NCBI GenBank assembly: GCA_026706505.1
Contig: JAPOYQ010000338.1
Span: 1 to 21,505 of the forward strand
DNA: 21,505 bases
Source of the DNA: Gemmatimonadota bacterium
GTDB lineage: Bacteria; Latescibacterota; UBA2968; UBA8231
Direction of reading: 5' to 3'
Shown: piece after piece, positions 14,498 to 21,505 of the stretch
How positions within the stretch are numbered: position 1 is the first letter of the stretch
Layout of the letters: every line of letters starts with the position of its first letter
Notes under the pieces: model-generated
The model's input: the letters and a program-made list of their open reading frames with translations, nothing else
Told to the model about the DNA's origin: nothing
Database searches by the model: none
Position numbers and translations under genes: made by a program

Positions 14498-15394
14498 ATG
14501 AGTACCACTGCCGCGATCCAGGAGATGCTCGCCGAGCACGGGTATGTCGCCGATCGCCAAGTTGTTATGTCCGTGTACCTCGCGCAGACTCTGGAGCGTC
14601 CCTTGCTCATCGAGGGGCCGGCTGGCGTCGGCAAAACCGAGGTCGCCAAGGTCGTAGCCCGCGCCCTCGACACCGAGCTGATCCGCTTGCAGTGCTACGA
14701 GGGGCTAGACGCCCACGCCGCCCTGTACGAGTGGAACTACCAGCGCCAGCTCTTGCACATCAAGCTCGACGAGAAGAGCCAACGCCCCCTAGCCGAGCGC
14801 GAGGCCGACCTCTTTTCCGAGGATTTCCTGCTCAAGCGTCCCTTGCTCCAGGCCATCACCCAACCCGTCCCGCCGGTGCTGCTGATCGACGAACTCGACC
14901 GGGCCGACGAGGAGTTTGAGAGCTTCCTGCTCGAAGTGCTGTCCGACTGGCAGATTACCATCCCCGAAATCGGCACCATTAGCGCGGCGGCGCGGCCGCA
15001 CGTGATCTTGACTAGCAATCGCACCCGCGAGCTGTCCGATGCCGTGCGCCGTCGCTGCTTCTACCTGTGGATCGATTACCCGGAATTTGACAAGGAAGTG
15101 GAGATCGTGAGCCGCAAGGTGAATGGGATCGACATCCAGCTCGCCGAGCAGATCTGCCGCTTCATGGAAAAGATCCGCATGCAGCGCCTCGAAAAGATCC
15201 CCGGCGTCGCCGAAACCCTCGACTGGGCCAAGGCCCTTGTCGCCCTGCACCAGCACCATCTCGACCTCGAGGTCGTGGCGGATACCTTGGGCATTGTGTT
15301 CAAAGACCAACGCGATGTGGCGCAGGTGAAGCAATCGCTGGCCGAGTTCTTGGAAGGATTGGGGGTCCGCGCCAAGCTGGCTCCGGAACGATGA
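14498..15394 (+). CDS. coxD: MoxR/CoxD-type AAA+ ATPase
   Basis: This is a 298-residue AAA+ ATPase of the MoxR family, matching CoxD, which helps mature the active site of molybdenum CO dehydrogenase-type enzymes by remodelling the apoprotein. Walker A is GPAGVGKT (about residue 39-46), Walker B is VLLIDELDRAD, sensor 1 is VILTSNRTRELSDA, and the arginine finger region is 'RRRCFYLWIDYP'. Start ATG 14498 is chosen because GAGAGAGGT lies just before it; an upstream in-frame ATG (14450) has no such site. The stop overlaps the ATG of the VWA-protein gene (ATGA). The MoxR, VWA, XdhC order is the coxD-E-F order. The specific Mo-enzyme is not in the window. Confidence 0.87.
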   Translation: MSTTAAIQEMLAEHGYVADRQVVMSVYLAQTLERPLLIEGPAGVGKTEVAKVVARALDTELIRLQCYEGLDAHAALYEWNYQRQLLHIKLDEKSQRPLAEREADLFSEDFLLKRPLLQAITQPVPPVLLIDELDRADEEFESFLLEVLSDWQITIPEIGTISAAARPHVILTSNRTRELSDAVRRRCFYLWIDYPEFDKEVEIVSRKVNGIDIQLAEQICRFMEKIRMQRLEKIPGVAETLDWAKALVALHQHHLDLEVVADTLGIVFKDQRDVAQVKQSLAEFLEGLGVRAKLAPER

Positions 15395-16668
15395 ATCACA
15401 AGATCGACGACATCGCATTGCACGGCGCGTTGAGCGCGAATGTGGTCGGCTTCTGCCGCCTGTTGCGCGCCCAGCGTGCCGGCGTGGCCTTGGGCGAGGA
15501 GCAAGACGCGCTCCGCGCTCTGGCGGCTATTGACCTGTCAGACCCGGAGGACTTTCGGCTAAGCTTGCGGACGATTTTGGCCAAGACACCCGCCGAGCAG
15601 AAGCTCTTCGATACGCTGTTCGATGTCTACTGGTCCGTATGGGACCGCGCCGGCGAATTGGGTCAGCCCCAGCCCGACCCCCCTGCCTCTGAAAAGGCCA
15701 GTACCAGCCGACCCGGTAAGAATGGTTTGACGAGCGTCCGCGATTGGCTCAAACAGGGGGAGCCGACCGAAGAGGAGCGCGAGGCCGCCGGATACAGCCC
15801 CATAGAGGTCCATACAAAGCGCGACTTTAAGGACTTCAACGCCGAAGAGTTAGAGGAGATCGGGCGGCTGCTGCAAGCCATTGCCCGCGCGCTCGCCACG
15901 CGCTTCAGCCGCCGCTATCGGCCCGCCCGCCCGCCGGGCCGCCTCGACTTGCGGCGCACTCTCCGCGCCAGCCTGCGCCGAGGCGGCGAGTTGTTGGACC
16001 TTTCTTATTGCCGCCGCACCCGCCAGAAGCCCAAGCTGGTCTTGTTGTGCGATGTCAGTAAGTCCATGGATCTGTACAGCCGCTTCTTGATCCAGTTCAT
16101 GTACGCCTTCCAAAACGCCTACCGTCGCATCGAGACGTTTGTGTTTGCGACCTCGCTGCACCACGTCGCGCCCCTGCTGCGGGGCAACGATCTGAGCGCA
16201 GGGTTGGACGCGATCGCCGCGCAGGTGCCGGACTGGTCGGGCGGCACGCGCATTGGGGCCGCGCTGGAGACCTTCCTCAGCGAACACGCCGCTCTCGTTG
16301 ATCACCAGACTGCATTGCTGATCGTCAGCGACGGCTGGGACACCGGCGATATTGAGATCCTTGAAGAAAGTATGCGCGCGTTGCAGCGCCGCAGCCGCTG
16401 CCTAATCTGGCTCAACCCCCTGTTGGGCAGCCCGGACTACCGGCCCGCCACGCGCGGGATGCAGGCCGCCTTGCCGTACATCGACCTTTTTGCCCCGGCT
16501 CACAATATCGACAGCCTCAAGGCTCTCGTCGGATACCTAATGACGCTGCGCGGTGCGACGGCTGCACAATACCTGCGCCGACGTCCTGAGCCACCTGCGC
16601 CGACGAAAGCCCAGCCCGCCGCGCCGACGAGGGACGATTGGTACCGGCGCTTTGGAGTCCAGCCGTGA
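15391..16668 (+). CDS. coxE: CoxE-like von Willebrand factor A domain protein
   Basis: This 425-residue VWA protein is the usual partner of the MoxR ATPase. The N-terminal helical half ends in an Arg-rich stretch (about 171-198), and the VWA domain follows. The metal-ion-dependent adhesion site is complete: DVSKS with D221, S223 and S225, T286 in SGGTR, and D314 in VSDGWD. The C-terminal ~25 residues are a Pro/Ala-rich linker and tail. It overlaps the preceding ATPase gene by 4 nt and the following XdhC-type gene by 4 nt (GTGA), so the three are translationally coupled. CoxE is needed with CoxD for insertion of the CO dehydrogenase cofactor in characterised carboxydotrophs. Here the client enzyme could be any Mo hydroxylase. 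Confidence 0.88.
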   Translation: MNHKIDDIALHGALSANVVGFCRLLRAQRAGVALGEEQDALRALAAIDLSDPEDFRLSLRTILAKTPAEQKLFDTLFDVYWSVWDRAGELGQPQPDPPASEKASTSRPGKNGLTSVRDWLKQGEPTEEEREAAGYSPIEVHTKRDFKDFNAEELEEIGRLLQAIARALATRFSRRYRPARPPGRLDLRRTLRASLRRGGELLDLSYCRRTRQKPKLVLLCDVSKSMDLYSRFLIQFMYAFQNAYRRIETFVFATSLHHVAPLLRGNDLSAGLDAIAAQVPDWSGGTRIGAALETFLSEHAALVDHQTALLIVSDGWDTGDIEILEESMRALQRRSRCLIWLNPLLGSPDYRPATRGMQAALPYIDLFAPAHNIDSLKALVGYLMTLRGATAAQYLRRRPEPPAPTKAQPAAPTRDDWYRRFGVQP

Positions 16669-17831
16669 AAGACTTGCAGACGATTCTCCGCCGCGCCCGG
16701 GTGCTCGACGAGGCGGGTGAGCCTTATGTCCTGGCGACTGTCGTCCAGACCTCTGGTTCGGTCTATCGCGGCCCGGGCACCCGCATGCTCATCGAAGCCG
16801 ATCTTCAGAGCTTGGGCACCATCAGCGGCGGCTGTCTCGAAGGCGATGTGCGCGAAAACGCGCAAGCCGTCTTCGCCGACGGCCAACCCCGTCTCCTCCA
16901 CTACGACGCCACTTCTGAAGACGATATCCTCTGGGGCACTGGTCTGGGCTGTAGCGGCACGGTGGACGTGCTCTTAGAGCGCCTGCCCCAAGACGCGCCG
17001 TTTCATTATCCGACCTTTTTGCACGGCTGCGCCTTGGAGAATCGGCACGGCGTACTCGTCACGGTCTTTGCCACGGAGGGCGAAACCAATGCCGCGCCGG
17101 GCCAACATCTGATCCTCGACGAGCAAGAAGACGCCCGCGACGACATCGCCGACTTGGAACTGCGCGAGACCGCACTCAACGCTGCTAGCGAAATCCTCGC
17201 AACTCTCGACGACACCCGACTTCCCATCGCCCCGGGCTACACGCGCCACTACGAGTTGACGCACGGCAAGGCCGCCCTGCTCATAGAGCCTTTGCTGCCA
17301 CCCATCGCCCTCTATCTCTTCGGCGCTGGTTACGACGCCGTGCCCCTCGCTCAGTTAGCTGGCGAACTCGGCTGGCGCGTCACTGTTGCCGACCACCGGC
17401 CCTCCTATACCCGCGCCGAGCGCTTCCCTTGGGCTAGGCAAGTCCTCCTCGCCCAGCCCGGTCATCTGCCCGAGGATCTGCAGTTCGACAACCGCTCGTG
17501 CGCCGTCATCATGAGCCACAACTATCTACAGGATCAAGCTCTGTTGCGGGACTTGATCGACGCGCCCCTCGCCTACTTGGGCGTCCTCGGCCCACATCAG
17601 CGCACCCAGCGCCTGCTCGCCGATCTGCAGAAAGAAGGTGTCGCGCCAAGCGATGAGCAGGCCGCACGCCTGTTCAGCCCCGTCGGACTCGACATTGGCG
17701 CTGAAACGACCGAGGAAATCGCCCTATCCATTCTCGGCGAAATCCAAGCCGCGCTCACCGGCCGCCAAGGCGGCTCGCTCCGCGACCACCCGGGGCCGAT
17801 CCATGATCGGCCTACTGCGTCCAGCGCCTGA
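16665..17831 (+). CDS. coxF: XdhC/CoxF-family molybdenum cofactor insertion protein
   Basis: This is a 388-residue protein of the XdhC/CoxI-CoxF family, which binds molybdenum cofactor, protects it during sulfuration and hands it to xanthine dehydrogenase or CO dehydrogenase-type enzymes. The N-terminal XdhC_CoxI domain shows TSGSVYRGPGTRMLI and GTISGGCLEGDV, with the conserved Cys, and 'GLGCSGTVDVLLE'. The C-terminal Rossmann domain shows LYLFGAGYDAVPL, VTVADHRPSYTRAERFP, MSHNYLQDQ, YLGVLGP and the end motif 'GLDIGAETTEEIALSILGEI'. The start is GTG 16665, overlapping the VWA gene stop (GTGA); longer readings start inside the VWA gene. The last 20 nt overlap the convergent vapC gene. Confidence 0.9.
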   Translation: MKDLQTILRRARVLDEAGEPYVLATVVQTSGSVYRGPGTRMLIEADLQSLGTISGGCLEGDVRENAQAVFADGQPRLLHYDATSEDDILWGTGLGCSGTVDVLLERLPQDAPFHYPTFLHGCALENRHGVLVTVFATEGETNAAPGQHLILDEQEDARDDIADLELRETALNAASEILATLDDTRLPIAPGYTRHYELTHGKAALLIEPLLPPIALYLFGAGYDAVPLAQLAGELGWRVTVADHRPSYTRAERFPWARQVLLAQPGHLPEDLQFDNRSCAVIMSHNYLQDQALLRDLIDAPLAYLGVLGPHQRTQRLLADLQKEGVAPSDEQAARLFSPVGLDIGAETTEEIALSILGEIQAALTGRQGGSLRDHPGPIHDRPTASSA

Positions 17832-18204
17832 GTCCGCTAACCTGGTCGAAATGCGCGTCGAAGGAGACGATAACCGAGCCGGTTTCCATGGCCTGTGCCG
17901 CCAACCATACATCGTTTAGTGGGATCGGCGTTCCAGCCTTTTGTAGTGCGTTTTTGATTTGGCCGAAGACTTCCCCGGTTTCGGCGGTGACGTCGAGGAC
18001 GCACACATTGGACTTTTGCAAAAAACGCGCTAGTAGAGCCTTGTTTTCCTTGAGCCGATTGCCACCGCAAAAACCAGCGTATAATTCCCCAATGACAATG
18101 GCGGATAAAAACGCTGTTTCCGCCTCGGTCAGCGCATTCAGTACGCGCTTGTCTCCAGTTAGAAACGCAGTATAGGCATTGGTGTCGAGCAGTATGCGTT
18201 TCAT
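17812..18204 (-). CDS. vapC: PIN-domain toxin VapC
   Basis: This is a 130-residue PIN-domain ribonuclease, the toxin of a type II vapBC module. The four acidic active-site residues are present: D7 (LLDTNAY), E40 (IGELYAG), D98 (PLNDVWLAA) and D116 (SFDAHF), so the enzyme looks intact. Its ATG overlaps the vapB stop by 4 nt (ATGA). Its 3' end overlaps the end of the convergent coxF-type gene by 20 nt, so it is set tightly against a metabolic operon. The target RNA is unknown. Confidence 0.93.
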   Translation of the reverse strand: MKRILLDTNAYTAFLTGDKRVLNALTEAETAFLSAIVIGELYAGFCGGNRLKENKALLARFLQKSNVCVLDVTAETGEVFGQIKNALQKAGTPIPLNDVWLAAQAMETGSVIVSFDAHFDQVSGLRRWTQ

Positions 18205-18446
18205 TTCCAGTCGTCGGGGTCAATCTGGCGAAGGTCTTTTGTCGCTTGTTCAAACTCGGCCAGATCTGCTGCCGACCAACAACCAAAGAGATCGACAAAT
18301 TCTTCTCGCCGCGACCGCCGCCCTCCCAGTGCCTGTTCGAGCAACCCTTTAATGGTCTTGTTCAGGCTCTTGCCCTCGGCTGCGGCCTTCTCCCTGATTT
18401 GCCGGTCCATTTCATCGTCCATTCCGTGAATGGTAATTGATTTCAT
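18201..18446 (-). CDS. vapB: VapB-type antitoxin
   Basis: This is an 81-residue antitoxin. The N-terminus 'MKSITIHGMDDEMDRQI' and the following 'GKSLNKTIKGLLEQAL' have the strand-helix-helix layout of a ribbon-helix-helix DNA-binding domain. The C-terminal half, rich in D/E/W, would wrap the toxin. ATG 18446 is chosen because GGAG lies 8 nt upstream; a GTG three codons earlier would sit on top of the site. It is followed by the toxin with a 4-nt overlap. Autoregulation through the repeats at 18459-18499 is likely. Confidence 0.88.
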   Translation of the reverse strand: MKSITIHGMDDEMDRQIREKAAAEGKSLNKTIKGLLEQALGGRRSRREEFVDLFGCWSAADLAEFEQATKDLRQIDPDDWK

Positions 18447-18458
18447 GCCACACACTCC

Positions 18459-18499
18459 GAACTATAAAGTGAACTATATTGAACTGAAAAATAGTTCAA
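18459..18499 (-). promoter_or_regulatory. vapBC operator/promoter candidate with GAACT boxes
   Basis: GAACT boxes on the plus strand start at 18459, 18471 and 18481, and an inverted AGTTC lies at 18493-18497. TTGAACT (18479-18485) and AGTTCAA (18493-18499) form an inverted repeat. On the minus strand TTGAAC (18494-18499) and TATAGT, 15 nt apart, could serve as -35 and -10. Repeats this close to vapB fit ribbon-helix-helix autoregulation. Confidence 0.55.
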
Positions 18500-18511
18500 T
18501 GTGCATGTTGC

Positions 18512-18527
18512 GGCAAACGCATTTGCC
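18512..18527. other. Hairpin between the barrel-protein gene and vapBC
   Basis: GGCAAA (18512-18517) and TTTGCC (18522-18527) pair around CGCA, 25 nt past the stop of the minus-strand barrel-protein gene. It may form part of a weak terminator, but no U-run follows in the direction of transcription. Confidence 0.35.
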
Positions 18528-18552
18528 TTGCAGGCCAGCGCGATTTCTTCCT

Positions 18553-20640
18553 TCAGATCCCACCGAACAGATAGGCGATTTTGCTGAAAGCGGCTTTGGT
18601 GCGGTCGCGGTCGCGCACGAAGACGAGAAAAAAGTGACTCTCCGGGGTGAACTCATAATCGAAGACCGTGTTGAAATTATCCTTTGTGGTGCCGTCGGTT
18701 TGCTCGATTACGCGCTCGTGGAACAGTCGCAGACCGACGTGGCGGGTGAATTGGTAGTTCGTCGTCGTGCGCATGACGAGCGTTTCCCGTCGGCCGCGCC
18801 AGTCGAAACGGTGTGCAGCCAAGCTGATCGTCAGTCGGCTGAAAAGGTTGGCGTTGGCGTCTAGGCTGACAAACCAGTTGAAAATGCCTTGGCGGCTGCC
18901 GATCTGGTTGTAGATACCGACGAAACCCCATGTTGATGTGTATTCGAGATCGGCACCGGTAAATCGCGTATTCCAGAGGCGTCCGGCTTCCCGCAGTTGT
19001 CCGACGCGGGCAAGCGAATAGAAATCGAAACGGCCTACATCGAACGATCCCTCAGCTTGGGCGTATTGCTCGCGCAGACGACCCGTCTCGTCTGTCTGCC
19101 GAAACACTCGGCCGCGCAGCATGAGGGCATTCAGCGTGCTACCTTCTGAATACTCGTTGAGGAAGGTAAAGGTGCCCCGTGCGCGGCGATACGCCTCGTC
19201 TTCCAGACCGGTTTCATTCGGTCGGAACCCGTCGCGGATCTCTTCGAGTTCGACAAAGCCGCTCAGACCCGACTGGTTGCGCCATTCGGTCGAGGCGTGA
19301 TAGGCATAATGGGGGCTGCTGCCAGTGGAGTTGCCTACGAACTGGCCCGTGGCGGTCCAATCGCGCCCGAGACCGAGGCGACCGTTGAGGGATAGCAGGC
19401 CCACATCGCGGTCGCTCTGGTGCTTGTGGACCGCCATAGCGCCGATGACGGTGCGCTCGCCAATGTCGCGGTTGAGGCGTAGGTTGACGAGGTTGGCGCG
19501 TCGTTTGGCATCGCCGTCGTAGCGGTCGATGAGCTTGCCGTACGCGTTTACGGCAGCCCATGTGTAGCCGCCCACTTTTCCCGTGCCCTTGACGCCTAAA
19601 TCGATTTCCTGTACTCGGCGCGTGTAGAACAGGCGCAGAGGCAGATCGAACAGTTCCGCTCCATCGCGAAAGAACGGCCGGCGTTCGGGCAAAGACAGCT
19701 CGCGTTCATCGTTGACGTTGATCAGCGTTGGGTCGCTCTCTAGCTGTGAGAAGTCGGGAAATACCGTTAGGTTGCCGATCAAGCTAGCCGACGGCTGGTA
19801 GATTAAATCGATGCCAGCATCCCCGTCGTCGGGGCGGTCTTCGAGGGCGCGGTAGCTGGCGTAGGGCAGAAAAGCTAGACGGACGGTCTCTGTTGTGACA
19901 GTAGTTAGCTGAAGCCCTCGCAACTCACCGAATTCGGAGATGCGGCCAAAGTCACCGCCTGTGTCGGACCAAGAATAGGATTCCTGATCGATGGGGTGAG
20001 CCCGCCAGAAGTTCACACCCCACGTGGTGCCTTCTTTATCGTACTGCAGTTCGGCCAACGGTATGGCAAATTCAGCGGTCCAATGGTCTGTGTACTTCTG
20101 TACCTCTGCCTCCCACGAGGCGTCCCAGGCAAAGGTGAAGGAACTCTCGTTACTGATGCGCTGGTCCATCTGTGTTGCGAGCGTGTTGATGCCGAAGACG
20201 TAGGCATTGCGGTCGTCGTGGTAGGTGTCGAAAATGACCTCGACGGCGTCGTCGCCCCAAATCCGCGTGTCGCGACGCGTCAGCGTTTCGCGGAGTCCGG
20301 TCATATCCGGCTCCCAACAGCGGAAGCCGACATAAATCGCCACCGCATCGTAGAGAACGAATGCCTCCGTGCGCAGTCGTGCGGGCATGCCGCGATTTTG
20401 CTGAGCGCGGAAGAAGTTCCCGGCTACCTCGGCCTTCTGCCAAGCGGGCTCGGAGAGATGACCGTCGATCTGCGGCGGCTGATCGACGCGCAGGGCCGTT
20501 ACAGCGCGCGTGGAGTCGTTTGGTGATTCAGCGCGCGTCGGGACGGCTGCAATGAGCAGGAGGAGCCAAAATGAGGCTACGTGCGCGAGAGGCAGACGGC
20601 ATAGGTGCAGAACTGCGCCGCTTCGGATGGAAAGTGCCAT
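18553..20640 (-). CDS. CBM9-like / DUF5916 outer-membrane barrel protein
   Basis: This is a 695-residue exported protein. The hydrophobic core of a signal peptide lies at about 19-34 ('AHVASFWLLLLIAAVP') with likely cleavage after TRA (37). A CBM9-like beta-sandwich follows at about 48-235. It opens with 'QPPQIDGHLSEPAWQKAE' and continues with 'LYDAVAIYVGFRCWEPD', 'WGDDAVEVIFDTY' and 'WTAEFAIPLAELQYD', the classic family pattern. The rest (about 240-695) is the DUF5916 region of alternating aromatic/polar strands, with 'SLPERRPFFRDGAELFD', expected to form an outer-membrane beta-barrel. It stands alone on the minus strand with no sugar-use genes beside it. The ligand is unknown; a carbohydrate or cell-surface role is inference. 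The start at 20640 has only a weak AGGA site. Confidence 0.85.
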   Translation of the reverse strand: MALSIRSGAVLHLCRLPLAHVASFWLLLLIAAVPTRAESPNDSTRAVTALRVDQPPQIDGHLSEPAWQKAEVAGNFFRAQQNRGMPARLRTEAFVLYDAVAIYVGFRCWEPDMTGLRETLTRRDTRIWGDDAVEVIFDTYHDDRNAYVFGINTLATQMDQRISNESSFTFAWDASWEAEVQKYTDHWTAEFAIPLAELQYDKEGTTWGVNFWRAHPIDQESYSWSDTGGDFGRISEFGELRGLQLTTVTTETVRLAFLPYASYRALEDRPDDGDAGIDLIYQPSASLIGNLTVFPDFSQLESDPTLINVNDERELSLPERRPFFRDGAELFDLPLRLFYTRRVQEIDLGVKGTGKVGGYTWAAVNAYGKLIDRYDGDAKRRANLVNLRLNRDIGERTVIGAMAVHKHQSDRDVGLLSLNGRLGLGRDWTATGQFVGNSTGSSPHYAYHASTEWRNQSGLSGFVELEEIRDGFRPNETGLEDEAYRRARGTFTFLNEYSEGSTLNALMLRGRVFRQTDETGRLREQYAQAEGSFDVGRFDFYSLARVGQLREAGRLWNTRFTGADLEYTSTWGFVGIYNQIGSRQGIFNWFVSLDANANLFSRLTISLAAHRFDWRGRRETLVMRTTTNYQFTRHVGLRLFHERVIEQTDGTTKDNFNTVFDYEFTPESHFFLVFVRDRDRTKAAFSKIAYLFGGI

Positions 20641-20804
20641 GTCCTAGAGGCTGAGAGCGAGCCTGCACAATGGCAATAGAAAAAAGGAGGACCGAGTCGT
20701 TTCTCTTCAGCCGACGCGGATAGGATTAATCAGTGCGGATGCAGCGAGGTCTTGCCTTTAGCTGGGGCCTTCTCCCTAGATAGTGCGAAAACCGACCTGC
20801 ACAA

Positions 20805-21155
20805 TTACTCTCTTGCTAAGAGCGTTTCGACTCTCTGTAAAACAGCATCCACGATCTCTGTGGGCAAAGGACATATCAACGCTGCATTTCTCGCCCGCCA
20901 GTCCATGCTCTTGACCTGATCTGCTAGAATAACACCCGTTACGTCTAGCCCCGTAGGGATGGCGACCTCAAAGGGATACCCCTTTACTTGACTAGTGATT
21001 GGGCAGAGAATTGCCAAGCGGGTCTTGCTGTTATAAGCCCCTGGTGAAACCACGACGGCGGGTCGATGTCCTGCTTGCTCATGCCCTACTTGCGGATTGA
21101 AGTTAATCCACACCGCATCACCGCGCTGTGGGACGTACTCGGTCGATCTCACCAT
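20805..21155 (-). CDS. mazF: MazF/PemK-family mRNA interferase toxin
   Basis: This is a 116-residue type II toxin of the MazF/PemK family, a ribosome-independent endoribonuclease that cuts mRNA at short sequences. Family motifs are 'RGDAVWINFNPQVGHEQAGHRPAVVVSP' split over the first two strands, with the conserved R31-P32, and 'LCPITSQ' with T54 at the catalytic Thr position. 'ILADQVKSMDWRAR' is the conserved third motif. The length is normal. The ATG overlaps the antitoxin stop region by 7 nt. The toxin looks complete. Confidence 0.94.
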   Translation of the reverse strand: MVRSTEYVPQRGDAVWINFNPQVGHEQAGHRPAVVVSPGAYNSKTRLAILCPITSQVKGYPFEVAIPTGLDVTGVILADQVKSMDWRARNAALICPLPTEIVDAVLQRVETLLARE

Positions 21156-21391
21156 ACTTCACCGCCCGTCGCAGGTCCAGTATCTATTTCACCGTGTAAG
21201 TTGTGCTCAGTCACTTGGGCTAAAAGATCGTCCAACTTCAAGCTAGACGGCCTTACAAGTTCAATGACTAACTCCTTACCACGTAGCGATAGTTCGACCG
21301 GTGAGTTGAGTTCAAGCCCAATCTGAATAGCGAGTGGTTTGGGAATGCGCAGGGCTAAACTATTGCCCCATTTTTGCACACGGGTTTCCAT
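21149..21391 (-). CDS. mazE: MazE-type antitoxin
   Basis: This is an 80-residue AbrB/MazE-fold antitoxin. 'METRVQKWGNSLALRIPKPLA' (split between two strands) is the swapped-hairpin DNA-binding signature, and 'LNSPVELSLRGKELVIEL' is the rest of the barrel. The acidic tail would neutralise the toxin. ATG 21391 follows a strong AGGAGGT site; the longer frame to 21421 would include the promoter region. It is translationally coupled to mazF. Confidence 0.93.
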   Translation of the reverse strand: METRVQKWGNSLALRIPKPLAIQIGLELNSPVELSLRGKELVIELVRPSSLKLDDLLAQVTEHNLHGEIDTGPATGGEVW

Positions 21392-21416
21392 ATCTTTACC
21401 TCCTATAGATAGTAGA

Positions 21417-21438
21417 TACAATGAGGATACATTGAGGG
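21417..21438. promoter_or_regulatory. Tandem 11-nt direct repeat, mazE operator candidate
   Basis: TACAATGAGGA (21417-21427) is followed directly by TACATTGAGGG (21428-21438), 9 of 11 positions alike. It covers the predicted -10, where MazE/MazEF autoregulation would act. Confidence 0.5.
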
Positions 21439-21452
21439 CCGGAATTTATCAA
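21424..21452 (-). promoter_or_regulatory. Predicted mazEF promoter
   Basis: On the minus strand there is a -35 TTGATA (21447-21452), a 17-nt spacer and a -10 TATCCT (21424-21429), with a leader of about 25 nt before mazE. Confidence 0.5.
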
Positions 21453-21505
21453 GACCGGTTTTGCATGCGGTTCTCCGCTCTTATGCTCGGAGACGAATCT
21501 ACTGG

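Noticed and set aside
19996..20526. 176-residue plus-strand frame opposite the barrel-protein gene
   Set aside because: It is antisense to a well-supported gene, with no family features or ribosome site.
20641..20804. Possible small gene or RNA between the barrel-protein gene and mazF
   Set aside because: No coding potential, clear promoter or stable hairpin was found in these 164 nt.

Overview
This is a 21.5 kb bacterial window, probably from a Gram-negative-type organism. It encodes a secreted protein with a predicted C-terminal outer-membrane beta-barrel, and short Shine-Dalgarno-led genes packed into operons with 4-nt overlaps. Most metabolic genes are GC-rich, while positions about 430-9830 are visibly richer in A+T, most clearly the 4.5 kb NTPase gene. 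The mix of an RraA-like enzyme, a CBM9/DUF5916 barrel protein, CoxDEF-type maturation genes and several toxin-antitoxin loci recalls environmental uncultivated phyla (Poribacteria- or Latescibacterota-like). That is an impression, not a placement.

Layout. 3-428: 3' end of an NAD-dependent epimerase. 457-6487: a defence-like block with an intact DUF1016/YhcG PD-(D/E)XK nuclease flanked by two DUF1016 gene remnants, then a 1510-residue nuclease-STAND NTPase with a long helical C-terminus. 6507-7145: RraA-like aldolase/decarboxylase-fold enzyme. 7138-7274: a 41-bp direct duplication bracketing a 55-bp scrap of a cystathionine gamma-synthase-like gene. 9644 down to 7266 (minus strand): a four-gene operon encoding a glycine-zipper membrane protein, a large hydrophobic His-motif protein, a 102-residue soluble protein and a small HigA-N-like protein; I recognise no described system with this composition. 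14314 down to 9967 (minus): moaA, a FolC-ATP-grasp fusion, and a trans-sulfuration PLP enzyme, probably one operon. 14498-17831 (plus): coxD-coxE-coxF-type molybdenum hydroxylase maturation operon, divergent from moaA. 18446 down to 17812: vapBC. 20640 down to 18553: CBM9/DUF5916 barrel protein. 21391 down to 20805: mazEF.

How the genes work together. MoaA starts molybdenum cofactor synthesis, and CoxD/E/F-type proteins finish Mo-hydroxylase active sites, so the divergent pair suggests a Mo-hydroxylase encoded elsewhere. The left half looks like an accessory defence island inserted between sugar-nucleotide and sulfur/folate metabolism. Gene remnants and short duplications there point to repeated rearrangement.

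The best candidates for something undescribed are the four-gene membrane operon (7266-9644), the FolC-ATP-grasp fusion (11126-13237), and the self-complementary coding sequences that recur in and around the DUF1016 nuclease gene. I see no rRNA, tRNA, CRISPR array, IS element or riboswitch. The only gene-free stretch over 300 nt is about 9645-9966.
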